Notes: generated from the letters alone by a model not told the origin. Counted from the first letter of the stretch, positions 1-5,444 are shown. The stretch is DNA of 6,226 bases from Gammaproteobacteria bacterium (GCA_015494165.1 WGBS01000162.1:1-6226); one strand, 5' to 3'. Translations and numbers: made by a program.

Positions 1-770
1 GCCTCGCCGAGCGCGAGCGCCGCCGCGAGGCGCAGGCCCGCGCGCTCGCGCGCAAGGCAGAGGCCGAGCGCCGCCGCCTCGAGCGGCTGCGGCGCGAACG
101 CGAGCGGGCCGAGCGGCAGCGGCGCGCGCAGCTCGCCGCCCTCGAGCAGCGGCGCCGCGAGGAGCAGGCGCGGCTGGAGCGCCTGCGCAAGGCGCGGGAG
201 GCCGAGGAACGCAGGCTGAAGGCGCTCGCCGAGAAGCGCCGCGCCGAGGCCGAGCGGCGCCGCAGGGCCGAGGAGGCGGCACGGCGCCGTGCCGAGGCGG
301 AGCGCCGGCGCAAGGCGGAGGAGGCCCGCCGCAGGGCCGAGGCGGAACGGCGCCGCAAGGCCGAGGAGGCGCGCCGCAGGGCGGAGGCCGAGCGCCGCCG
401 CAGGGAGGAGGCGGCGCGCCGCCGCGCCGAGGCCGAGCGCGAGCTGCGCGAGCGGCTGGAGGCGGAGGCGCGCGCGCGCGCGCGGGAGCTCGCGGCGCTG
501 CGGGCGCGCTACGAGGCGCTCATCCGCCAGAAGGTGCAGCGCCGCTGGATCAAGCCGCCGGGGGCGCGCAAGGGCGAGACCTGCGAGGTGCGCGTGCGCC
601 AGACGCCGGGCGGGGAGGTGCTGACGGTCGAGGTGCTGCGCTGCACGGGCTCGGCGGCGCTGCGGCGCTCGGTGGAGGCGGCGGTCTACCGCGCCTCGCC
701 GCTGCCGCCGCCGCCGGACCCCGAGCTCTTCGAGCGCGAGATCGAGTTCACGTTCCGTGTGGAGGAATGA
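1..770 (+). CDS. tolA: TolA, C-terminal part (5' end outside the window)
   Basis: TolA links the inner-membrane TolQR motor to TolB and Pal across the periplasm. The reading frame has codons starting at position 3 and stays open for 255 codons to a TGA at 768-770; the membrane anchor (domain I) lies off the left edge. The first ~160 codons are a highly charged Glu/Arg/Ala helix matching TolA domain II, although E. coli TolA uses mainly Lys here. The last ~95 codons match domain III: a YEALI segment, a conserved Trp (RRWIKPP), GETCEVRV, then PLPPPPDPELF and a final EFTFRVEE. Two cysteines (codons 582-584 and 642-644) sit where gammaproteobacterial TolA carries its domain III disulfide. The tolB ribosome binding site lies inside the last codons. 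The identification is very secure because tolB, pal and cpoB follow; only the missing N-terminus limits it. Confidence 0.95.
   Translation, partial: LAERERRREAQARALARKAEAERRRLERLRRERERAERQRRAQLAALEQRRREEQARLERLRKAREAEERRLKALAEKRRAEAERRRRAEEAARRRAEAERRRKAEEARRRAEAERRRKAEEARRRAEAERRRREEAARRRAEAERELRERLEAEARARARELAALRARYEALIRQKVQRRWIKPPGARKGETCEVRVRQTPGGEVLTVEVLRCTGSAALRRSVEAAVYRASPLPPPPDPELFEREIEFTFRVEE
234..446 (+). repeat. 45-base tandem repeats inside tolA domain II
   Basis: Four full units and one partial unit encode a 15-residue motif, RRRAEAERRRKAEEA, in the central helix of TolA. The units are 234-281 (one extra residue), 282-326, 327-371, 372-416 and a partial unit at 417-446. The protein copies are nearly identical, while the DNA copies differ at many third positions. 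That points to an older duplication held by selection on the protein rather than a fresh slippage product. TolA helices commonly vary in length through such repeats. Confidence 0.8.
761..766 (+). promoter_or_regulatory. Ribosome binding site that fixes the tolB start
   Basis: GGAGGA lies 8 bases before the GTG at 775. An earlier in-frame GTG at 757 overlaps the end of tolA and would place this site inside the coding region. The downstream GTG is therefore preferred. Confidence 0.75.
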
Positions 771-774
771 GCGG

Positions 775-2112
775 GTGAGGACCAGGATCCGGGGCAGGGG
801 GGCGGCCGCGGCCGTGCTGCTCGCCGCGGCGCTCGCGGCGGCGCTGCCCGCGCGGGCGGTGCTGCGCATCGAGATCACCCAGGGCGTGGAGGGCGCCTAC
901 CCGATCGCCGTGGTCTCCTTCGGCTGGCGCGGGCCCGGCGCGCCCCCCGAGGACGTCGCGGCCATCGTCGCCCGCGACCTGCATCTTTCGGGCCGCTTCC
1001 AGCTCCTGCCGGAGCGCGAGATGCCGGCGCGGCCAAGCCACGCCGACGAGGTGGCCTTCCCGGCCTGGCGCGCGCTCGGGCTCGACGCCCTCGTGGTGGG
1101 GCGCCTGGAGGCGGCCGGGCCCGACGCCTACGTCGTGCAGTTCCAGCTCCTCGACGTCTACCAGCGCCGCCAGCTCCTGGGCTACCGCATCCCGGCGCGG
1201 CGCGGCCAGCTCCGGCGCGTCGCGCACCGCATCGCCGACCTCGTCTACGAGAAGCTCACGGGCGAGCGCGGCGCCTTCGACACGCAGGTCGCCTACGTCT
1301 CGGTCGAGCGCGCGGCGGACGGCAAGCGCACCTACCGCCTGGTGGTGGCGGATTCCGACGGCGCGCGCCCGCGGGCGCTCGTCACCTCGCGCGCGCCGCT
1401 GCTCTCGCCGGCGTGGTCGCCGGACGGGCGTCGCATCGCCTACGTCTCCTTCGAGAGCGGGCGGCCCGAGGTCTACGTGCAGGAGCTCGCGAGCGGCACC
1501 CGCCGGCGCGTGGCCGCCTTCCGCGGCCACAACGGCGCGCCCGCCTTCTCGCCGGACGGACGCAGGCTCGCGCTCTCGCTCTCGCGCGACGGCAACCCCG
1601 AGATCTACGTCCTCGACCTGGCCGGCGGCGGCCTGCGGCGCCTCACGCACGACCCCGCCATCGACACCGAGCCCACGTGGTCGCCGGACGGGCGCTGGAT
1701 CGCCTTCACCTCGGACCGCGGCGGCTCGCCGCAGGTCTACCGCGTGCCGGCCGCGGGCGGCCGCGTCGAGCGCCTGACCTTCGAGGGCCCCTACAACGCC
1801 CGCCCGGTCTATGCGCCCGACGGCAGGAGCCTCGCGCTCGTGCACGGCGCGCGCGGGCGCTACCGCATCGCGGTGCTGGAACTCGCGAGCGGCACGCTGC
1901 AGGTGCTGACCGACGGGCGCCTCGACGAGTCGCCGAGCTTCGCGCCCAACGGGCGCATGATCCTCTACGCGACGCGCGGGCCGGACGGGCGCGGCGTGCT
2001 GGCGGCGGTCTCCGCAGACGGCGCCGTGCGCCAGCGGCTGGTGCTGCAGGAGGGCGAGGTGCGCGAGCCCGCATGGGGCCCGTTCCGCACGGACGGCGCC
2101 GCCGGACGCTGA
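775..2112 (+). CDS. tolB: Tol-Pal system periplasmic protein TolB
   Basis: TolB is a periplasmic beta-propeller protein that shuttles between Pal and TolA and controls Pal mobility and outer-membrane constriction at division. I chose the GTG at 775 (445 aa), not 757, because GGAGGA sits 8 bases upstream and the protein then begins with a compact signal peptide: Arg-rich n-region, Ala/Leu core, and an A-R-A cleavage site at residues 26-28. The mature start, VLRIEITQGVEGAYPIAVV, resembles the TolA-binding end of E. coli TolB. Residues ~29-165 form the N-terminal domain. The propeller follows, with five clear SPDG-type blade motifs around residues 214, 258, 302, 346 and 389, a regular ~44-residue period, plus a less obvious first blade before them. 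Length is close to the family norm. It starts 4 bases after the tolA stop, so translational coupling is likely. Confidence 0.96.
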   Translation: MRTRIRGRGAAAAVLLAAALAAALPARAVLRIEITQGVEGAYPIAVVSFGWRGPGAPPEDVAAIVARDLHLSGRFQLLPEREMPARPSHADEVAFPAWRALGLDALVVGRLEAAGPDAYVVQFQLLDVYQRRQLLGYRIPARRGQLRRVAHRIADLVYEKLTGERGAFDTQVAYVSVERAADGKRTYRLVVADSDGARPRALVTSRAPLLSPAWSPDGRRIAYVSFESGRPEVYVQELASGTRRRVAAFRGHNGAPAFSPDGRRLALSLSRDGNPEIYVLDLAGGGLRRLTHDPAIDTEPTWSPDGRWIAFTSDRGGSPQVYRVPAAGGRVERLTFEGPYNARPVYAPDGRSLALVHGARGRYRIAVLELASGTLQVLTDGRLDESPSFAPNGRMILYATRGPDGRGVLAAVSADGAVRQRLVLQEGEVREPAWGPFRTDGAAGR

Positions 2113-2142
2113 GGTGGCCGGCGGCCCCACGGACCGAGAACC

Positions 2143-2149
2143 GGGAGGA
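2143..2149 (+). promoter_or_regulatory. Ribosome binding site that fixes the pal start
   Basis: GGGAGGA stands 6 bases before the ATG at 2156. It rules out the upstream in-frame GTG at 2114, which would add 14 residues in front of the lipoprotein signal. Confidence 0.8.
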
Positions 2150-2155
2150 AGAGCG

Positions 2156-2728
2156 ATGAGCCGAACGATGCGCTGGACGACCTTGGTGGTGCTGGGGCTG
2201 GTGCTGGCCGGCTGCGGCACGATGGGCAAGCGCGGCCCCGAGCAGGCGCCGCCGGTGGAGGAGCGCGGCGCCGAGGCCGCCGTGCCGCCCGCGCAGGAGG
2301 GTGCCGCGGGGGCGGCGGCCGGGGCCGAGGCGAGCGGCGTGGCCGGCGAGGGCGCCCTCGCCATGGACCCGCTCAAGGACCCCTCGAGCCCGCTCGCGCA
2401 GCGCACGGTCTACTTCGACTTCGACAGCGCCGTGGTCAAGCCCGAGTTCCAGGAGATGCTCAAGGCGCACGCGGCCTACCTCGTGGATCATCCCGAGCGG
2501 CGCCTCATCCTCGAGGGCCACACGGACGAGCGCGGCACGCGCGAGTACAATCTCGGGCTCGGCGAGCGCCGCGCCCAGGCCGTCAAGCGGGCGCTGGTGC
2601 TGCTGGGGGTGCCGGCCGAGCGCATCGAGACCGTGAGCTACGGCGAGGAGCGGCCGGCGGCCGAGGGCCACGACGAGAGCGCCTGGCGGCTCAACCGCCG
2701 GGTGGAGCTCGTCTATCCGGAGGGCTGA
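2156..2728 (+). CDS. pal: Peptidoglycan-associated outer-membrane lipoprotein Pal
   Basis: Pal anchors the outer membrane to peptidoglycan and is released or recruited by TolB. From the ATG at 2156 the protein is 190 aa. It opens with a lipoprotein signal ending in the lipobox L-A-G-C, with the lipidated cysteine at residue 20; the next residue is Gly, so no inner-membrane retention Asp is present. An Ala/Gly/Glu/Pro-rich linker follows. The OmpA-like domain runs from about residue 80 to the end: VYFDFDSAVVKPE, then GHTDERGTREYN starting at residue 121 (the peptidoglycan-binding loop), GERRAQAVKRAL, VSYGEERP and the closing NRRVELVY. The pattern matches E. coli Pal motif by motif. The gap to tolB is 43 bases with no terminator visible, and cpoB begins 3 bases after the stop, consistent with one operon. 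Confidence 0.97.
   Translation: MSRTMRWTTLVVLGLVLAGCGTMGKRGPEQAPPVEERGAEAAVPPAQEGAAGAAAGAEASGVAGEGALAMDPLKDPSSPLAQRTVYFDFDSAVVKPEFQEMLKAHAAYLVDHPERRLILEGHTDERGTREYNLGLGERRAQAVKRALVLLGVPAERIETVSYGEERPAAEGHDESAWRLNRRVELVYPEG
2719..2724 (+). promoter_or_regulatory. Ribosome binding site supporting the cpoB TTG start
   Basis: GGAGGG, inside the last codons of pal, lies 7 bases before the TTG at 2732. This spacing supports the unusual TTG initiation codon over the later in-frame GTG, which would remove the only lysine of the signal peptide n-region. Confidence 0.65.
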
Positions 2729-2731
2729 GCC

Positions 2732-3571
2732 TTGGGGAAGGCAGCCTGGGCGGTGGGAACGGCGGCGCTGGCGGCCGCCGCGCTGGCGCGGGCGGCGCCG
2801 CCGCCAGCGCCAGCGGGTGATGCCGCGCTGGAGCGGCGCGTGGCGCGCCTCGAGCGCATGGTGGAGGCGCAGCCGCTGCTCGAGCTCATGGGGCGCCTCG
2901 ACCGCCTCGACGAGCAGGTGCGCGCCCTGCGCGGCGAGGTCGAGGCCCTGCGGCATGAGCTCGAGGGCCTGCGGCGGCGCCAGCGCGAGCTCTACCTCGA
3001 CACCGACCGAAGGCTCCGCGACCTTGAGGCCGCGGCGCCCGCCGTCGCCGCCGCGCGCCCGGCGACGCCCGCGCCGAAGGCTCCCGTGGCGCCGGCCGCG
3101 CCGGCTCCGGGCGCCGTGCCGCCCGCGGCGGCGAAACCCGCCGCCGGGCCGCCCGCCGCTGCGCCCGCGCCGGTGGTGGACGAGGCCGCCGCCCGCCAGG
3201 CCTATCGCAAGGCCTTCCGCCTGCTGCGCGAGGGCCGCTACGAGGCTGCCGCCAAGGCCTTCCGCGAGTTCCTCGCGAAGTACCCGCGCAGCGAATACGC
3301 CGATAACGCCCAGTACTGGCTCGGCGAGGCCTACTACGTCTCGCGGCGCTTCCCGGAGGCGCTCGAGGCCTTCCGCGCGGTGCTGGAACGCTACCCGCGC
3401 TCGCCGAAGGTGGCCGACGCCCTCCTCAAGATCGGCTACGTGCACTACGAGCTGCGCCAGTGGAAGGAGGCGCGCGAGGCGCTGGAGCAGGTGCGCCGGC
3501 GCTTCCCGGGCTCGAGCGCCGCGCGGCTCGCCGAGCGCCGCCTCGAGCGCATGCGCAAGGAGGGCCACTGA
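2732..3571 (+). CDS. cpoB: Cell division coordinator CpoB (YbgF)
   Basis: CpoB is the periplasmic partner of TolA that coordinates outer-membrane constriction with septal peptidoglycan synthesis by PBP1B. The protein starts at a TTG (279 aa) with a short signal peptide (MGKAAWAV, Ala-rich core, likely cleavage after A-R-A). Residues ~28-98 form a Leu/Arg/Glu-rich coiled coil, LERRVARLERMV onward, ending in RRRQRELYLDTDRRL; this corresponds to the N-terminal trimerisation segment. An Ala/Pro-rich linker covers about residues 100-147. Residues ~150-275 are three tetratricopeptide repeats with the family phrases FLAKYPRSEYADNAQYWLGE, FPEALEAFRAVLERYP and KIGYVHYELRQWKEAREAL. This is the normal CpoB layout and its usual position after pal. 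The TTG start may lower expression relative to pal. Confidence 0.95.
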   Translation: MGKAAWAVGTAALAAAALARAAPPPAPAGDAALERRVARLERMVEAQPLLELMGRLDRLDEQVRALRGEVEALRHELEGLRRRQRELYLDTDRRLRDLEAAAPAVAAARPATPAPKAPVAPAAPAPGAVPPAAAKPAAGPPAAAPAPVVDEAAARQAYRKAFRLLREGRYEAAAKAFREFLAKYPRSEYADNAQYWLGEAYYVSRRFPEALEAFRAVLERYPRSPKVADALLKIGYVHYELRQWKEAREALEQVRRRFPGSSAARLAERRLERMRKEGH

Positions 3572-3587
3572 GGCGCCGCGGGCGCCG
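3572..3587 (+). terminator. Short GC hairpin after cpoB, weak terminator candidate
   Basis: GGCGCC at 3572-3577 pairs perfectly with GGCGCC at 3581-3586 across a 3-base loop. It starts directly after the cpoB stop codon. The bases after it (GTTGTG) are only slightly T-rich, so it is not a convincing intrinsic terminator. It may instead protect the 3' end of the message or be chance in GC-rich DNA. Confidence 0.3.
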
Positions 3588-3603
3588 TTGTGCCCCCCGA
3601 GAA

Positions 3604-3669
3604 TGTGGGAGCGCCTTCCAGGCGCGATTCCTCGGCTCAGCATGGTCGCGGCAAGATGCCGCTCCCACA
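3604..3669. repeat. REPIN: two inverted REP hairpins
   Basis: The element is bounded by a perfect 10-base inverted repeat, TGTGGGAGCG at 3604-3613 and its complement at 3660-3669. Inside each end is a small hairpin: GCGCC/GGCGC (3611-3615 with 3621-3625, loop TTCCA) and GCGGC/GCCGC (3648-3652 with 3658-3662, loop AAGAT). Read outward-in, both halves follow the same plan: TGTGGGAG head, 5-bp stem, 5-base loop, then CGA. The stems differ by a compensating base-pair change. This is the layout of a REP doublet (REPIN), a class of extragenic repeat spread by RAYT (REP-associated tyrosine) transposases. No RAYT gene is in the window. The element may also stabilise or attenuate tol-pal transcripts. 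Confidence 0.75.
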
Positions 3670-3853
3670 GGCCGGGTTACAGGTTACAGGTTGCAGGCTG
3701 CGGTTTACAGTGGCCTGTACACCGTCGCCCGTCTCCCGTGACCCGCCTCCCGTGCATTCCCACAGGCCGGGTTACAGGTTGCGGGTTACGGTTTACGGTG
3801 GGCTGTACACCGTGCCCCGTCACCCGTCTCCCGCAACCCGTCTCCCGTAACTC
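3664..3853. repeat. Two tandem ~95-base copies of a heptamer dyad element
   Basis: Copy A (3664-3758) and copy B (3759-3853) share a perfect 23-base block, 3663-3685 = 3758-3780, and an 11-base core, CTGTACACCGT, at 3715-3725 and 3803-3813. Each copy has the same design: a forward arm of heptamers like GGTTACA or GGTTGCG, the TGTACA core, then a reverse arm of heptamers like CCGTCTC, the complementary type. In copy B the arms can pair: GGTTGCGGG (3777-3785) with CCCGCAACC (3830-3838), and ACGGTG (3795-3800) with CACCGT (3808-3813). The copies differ by whole heptamers: A has one more in the forward arm, B one more in the reverse arm. The function is unknown. Confidence 0.8.
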
Positions 3854-3879
3854 TCACTGCAACCTGCCCACTGCCTACT
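3852..3879. repeat. Heptamer tract of ACTGCC type
   Basis: After copy B the 7-base period carries on in phase for four more units, with the phrases GCAACCT, GCCCACT and GCCTACT between 3859 and 3879. The composition shifts away from the CCGTNNC type. Such ACTGCC-like heptamer tracts resemble short tandem heptamer repeats found in the intergenic DNA of other bacteria; whether these are related is inference. Confidence 0.55.
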
Positions 3880-3912
3880 GTCCGCCGCTTTCGGGTGTAG
3901 GATGGAGCGGAG

Positions 3913-3932
3913 GCCGGCCGTGCGGGGCCGGC
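3913..3932 (+). other. Perfect 7-bp hairpin just upstream of the queE ribosome binding site
   Basis: GCCGGCC at 3913-3919 pairs with GGCCGGC at 3926-3932 around a 6-base loop, GTGCGG. The hairpin ends directly before AGGA (3933-3936), the likely queE ribosome binding site, and 13 bases before the GTG start. It could affect ribosome access, but it has no T-tract and no preQ1-riboswitch signature that I can recognise. Confidence 0.45.
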
Positions 3933-3945
3933 AGGAACGAGAGCC

Positions 3946-4629
3946 GTGAGCGCGAGCCCTTCCGCAGCCGCGGCTGCCTCGACGGAGGCGGCGCGCGTGC
4001 GCGTGACCGAGATCTTCCTCTCCATCCAGGGCGAGTCCCTCACACAGGGGCTGCCCACGGTCTTCGTGCGCCTGACGGGCTGCCCCCTGCGCTGCCGCTA
4101 CTGCGACACCGCCTATGCCTTCAGCGGGGGGCGCACGATGGGCGTCGGCGAGGTGCTGGCGGAGGTCGCCGCGGCCGGCGTGCGCCACGTGACGGTGACG
4201 GGCGGCGAGCCGCTCGCCCAGCGCGGCGCGCTCGAGCTGCTGCGCCGCCTGTGCGACGCCGGCCACGAGGTCTCGCTCGAGACCAGCGGCGCCCTCGACG
4301 TCGCGCCTGTCGACCCGCGCGTCGTCAAGGTCATGGACATCAAGGCCCCGGGCTCCGGCGAGGCGCACCGCAACCGCTGGGAGAACCTCGCCCACCTCGG
4401 CCCGCGCGACCAGGTCAAGATCGTCGTGCGCGATCGCGCCGACTACGAGTGGGCGCGCGCCGTGATCCGCGCGCACGGCCTCGCCGGGCGCTGGCCGGTG
4501 CTGCTCTCGCCGAGCCACGGCGAGCTCGAGCCGCGCGTGCTGGCCGAGTGGATCCTCGCCGACCGCCTGCCCGTGCGGCTGCAGGTCCAGCTCCACAAGC
4601 TGCTGTGGGGCGACGTGCCGGGGCGCTGA
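3946..4629 (+). CDS. queE: 7-carboxy-7-deazaguanine synthase QueE
   Basis: QueE is a radical SAM enzyme that converts 6-carboxytetrahydropterin to 7-carboxy-7-deazaguanine in the cytoplasm, the step before QueC on the way to preQ0 and queuosine. The protein (227 aa) has the CX3CX2C cluster ligands at Cys46, Cys50 and Cys53 (GCPLRCRYCD), the GGEP motif at 86-89, and ETSG at 112-115. Family phrases are EIFLSIQGES, RLTGCPLRC near the start and LPVRLQVQLHKLLWGD at the end, close to Pseudomonas QueE throughout. The GTG start at 3946 is backed by AGGA 9 bases upstream. It gives an Ala/Ser-rich ~16-residue extension before the usual RVTEIF start, so a later GTG (codon 18 or 20) cannot be excluded. 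Its stop is 3 bases before queC. Confidence 0.95.
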   Translation: MSASPSAAAAASTEAARVRVTEIFLSIQGESLTQGLPTVFVRLTGCPLRCRYCDTAYAFSGGRTMGVGEVLAEVAAAGVRHVTVTGGEPLAQRGALELLRRLCDAGHEVSLETSGALDVAPVDPRVVKVMDIKAPGSGEAHRNRWENLAHLGPRDQVKIVVRDRADYEWARAVIRAHGLAGRWPVLLSPSHGELEPRVLAEWILADRLPVRLQVQLHKLLWGDVPGR

Positions 4630-4632
4630 GCG

Positions 4633-5277
4633 ATGGCCGGGAAGCGCAGGGCCGTGGTGCTGCTCTCGGGCGGGCTCGACTCCGCGACCGCGCTCGCCGT
4701 CGCCCGCGACGAGGGCTTCGCGTGCCACGCCCTCAGCGTCGCCTACGGCCAGCGCCACAGCGCCGAGCACAAGGTGGTCGAGGTGCGCCTCGACGCCATC
4801 GGCGGCTCCGCCCTCACCGACCCCTCCATCCCCGTGCCCGAGGCGCCGACGAGCGGCATCCCCGTCACCTACGTCCCGGCGCGCAACACGCTGCTGCTCG
4901 CCCTCGCCCTCGGCTGGGCCGAGGTCCTCGGCGCCTGGGACATCTTCGTGGGCGTCAACGCCGTCGACTACTCCGGCTATCCCGACTGCCGGCCCGCCTT
5001 CGTCGAGGCCTTCGAGCGCCTCGCCAACGTCGCCACGAAAGCGGCCGTGGAGGGACATGGGCGCTTCCGCGTCCACGCCCCCCTCATCCGCCTCACCAAG
5101 GCCGAGATCATCCGCCTCGGCCACCGCCTCGGGGTCGACTACGGGCTCACGGTCTCCTGCTACCAGGCCGACGCCGCGGGGCGCGCCTGCGGGCGCTGCG
5201 ACGCCTGCCGCCTGCGGCGCGAGGGCTTCGCCGCGGCCGGCGTCCCGGACCCGACCCCCTACCTCGAGCGGGCTTGA
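4633..5277 (+). CDS. queC: 7-cyano-7-deazaguanine synthase QueC, with apparent internal deletion
   Basis: QueC converts 7-carboxy-7-deazaguanine, ammonia and ATP to preQ0. The 214-aa protein has the N-type ATP pyrophosphatase loop SGGLDS (residues 12-17), YGQRH (38-42), YVPARNTLLL, GVNAVDYSGYPDCRP, and the zinc ligands Cys176, Cys186, Cys189 and Cys192 near the C-terminus. The reading frame is intact. Compared with Pseudomonas QueC as I recall it (about 224 aa), some 15 residues are missing between SAE (residue 45) and HKVVEV (residue 46). That is the helix that normally follows YGQRH; all catalytic and zinc motifs remain. Activity is therefore uncertain. The ATG lies 3 bases after the queE stop with only a weak GGGG upstream, suggesting translational coupling. 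Confidence 0.93.
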   Translation: MAGKRRAVVLLSGGLDSATALAVARDEGFACHALSVAYGQRHSAEHKVVEVRLDAIGGSALTDPSIPVPEAPTSGIPVTYVPARNTLLLALALGWAEVLGAWDIFVGVNAVDYSGYPDCRPAFVEAFERLANVATKAAVEGHGRFRVHAPLIRLTKAEIIRLGHRLGVDYGLTVSCYQADAAGRACGRCDACRLRREGFAAAGVPDPTPYLERA

Positions 5278-5297
5278 CCTGAACCCGGCTCCAGCCC

Positions 5298-5306
5298 TTA
5301 TCCACA
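5298..5306 (+). promoter_or_regulatory. Consensus DnaA box
   Basis: TTATCCACA is an exact match to the strong E. coli R1-type DnaA box. It lies 21 bases after the queC stop and 36 bases before the -10 element of the next gene. I see only this one box, so it is not an origin. It could let DnaA regulate the downstream promoter or titrate DnaA, or it may be chance. Confidence 0.5.
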
Positions 5307-5318
5307 GGGGCGTCGCGG

Positions 5319-5348
5319 TGGCCGGGCGCGTCCGGCGGGGAATATAAT
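5319..5348 (+). promoter_or_regulatory. Sigma-70-type promoter for the YeeE/YedE gene
   Basis: A perfect TATAAT at 5343-5348 stands out in very GC-rich DNA. The best -35 candidate is TGGCCG at 5319-5324, an 18-base spacing with only three of six consensus matches, so an activator may be needed. An inverted repeat, GCCGG (5321-5325) and CCGGC (5332-5336), overlaps the -35 position and could be an operator. Transcription would start near 5355, giving a leader of about 90 bases before the ATG at 5445. Confidence 0.6.
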
Positions 5349-5353
5349 CGTCG

Positions 5354-5381
5354 GCCCGCCCGTCCAGACGGGGGAACGGGC
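5354..5381 (+). promoter_or_regulatory. Hairpin at the predicted 5' end of the YeeE/YedE transcript
   Basis: GCCCG (5354-5358) can pair with CGGGC (5377-5381), enclosing an inner stem of CCCGTC (5359-5364) and GACGGG (5367-5372), with GGAA unpaired on one side. The innermost pairs would open because the loop is only 2 bases. The position matches the predicted transcript start, so it may shield the 5' end of the mRNA. The function is inferred only. Confidence 0.4.
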
Positions 5382-5391
5382 GTGTGCGGGG

Positions 5392-5405
5392 CGTGGCCGG
5401 CCACG
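5392..5405. repeat. 14-base perfect palindrome in the leader
   Basis: CGTGGCCGGCCACG reads the same on both strands. It lies 40 bases before the ATG of the YeeE/YedE gene, followed by a second, 10-base palindrome, GGCCGCGGCC, at 5411-5420. It may be an operator, a methylation target or simply GC-rich chance. Confidence 0.4.
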
Positions 5406-5444
5406 GGCCGGGCCGCGGCCGCGCGGCGCCGGGGGAGACACGTC

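Noticed and set aside
748..2406. 552-codon open frame on the minus strand opposite tolB and pal
   Set aside because: It is antisense to well-identified genes, has Arg/Ala/Gly/His-rich low-information protein content, and reflects third-position GC bias.
1706..3643. 645-codon minus-strand open frame opposite tolB, pal and cpoB
   Set aside because: It shadows three confident genes and shows no recognisable domain.
3460..3850. Small + strand open frames running through the repeat region
   Set aside because: Their translations are made of the REP and heptamer repeats or of out-of-frame cpoB, with no sign of selection as protein.
3664..3879. CRISPR array
   Set aside because: The repeats are 7-base units inside two ~95-base copies; there are no regularly spaced identical repeats with unique spacers and no cas genes.
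3880..3945. preQ1 riboswitch or a sigma-70 promoter upstream of queE
   Set aside because: No preQ1 aptamer signature is recognisable. TAGGAT at 3898-3903 is only a fair -10 and has no acceptable -35 at a 16-18 base spacing.
2817..5282. 821-codon + strand open frame spanning cpoB, the junction, queE and queC
   Set aside because: It is out of frame with recognised genes and very rich in Arg/Pro/Ala/Ser. It stays open only because stop codons are rare in this GC-rich DNA.
5298..5348. Replication origin
   Set aside because: There is a single DnaA box and no cluster of boxes or AT-rich unwinding region, and none of the genes usual next to an origin.
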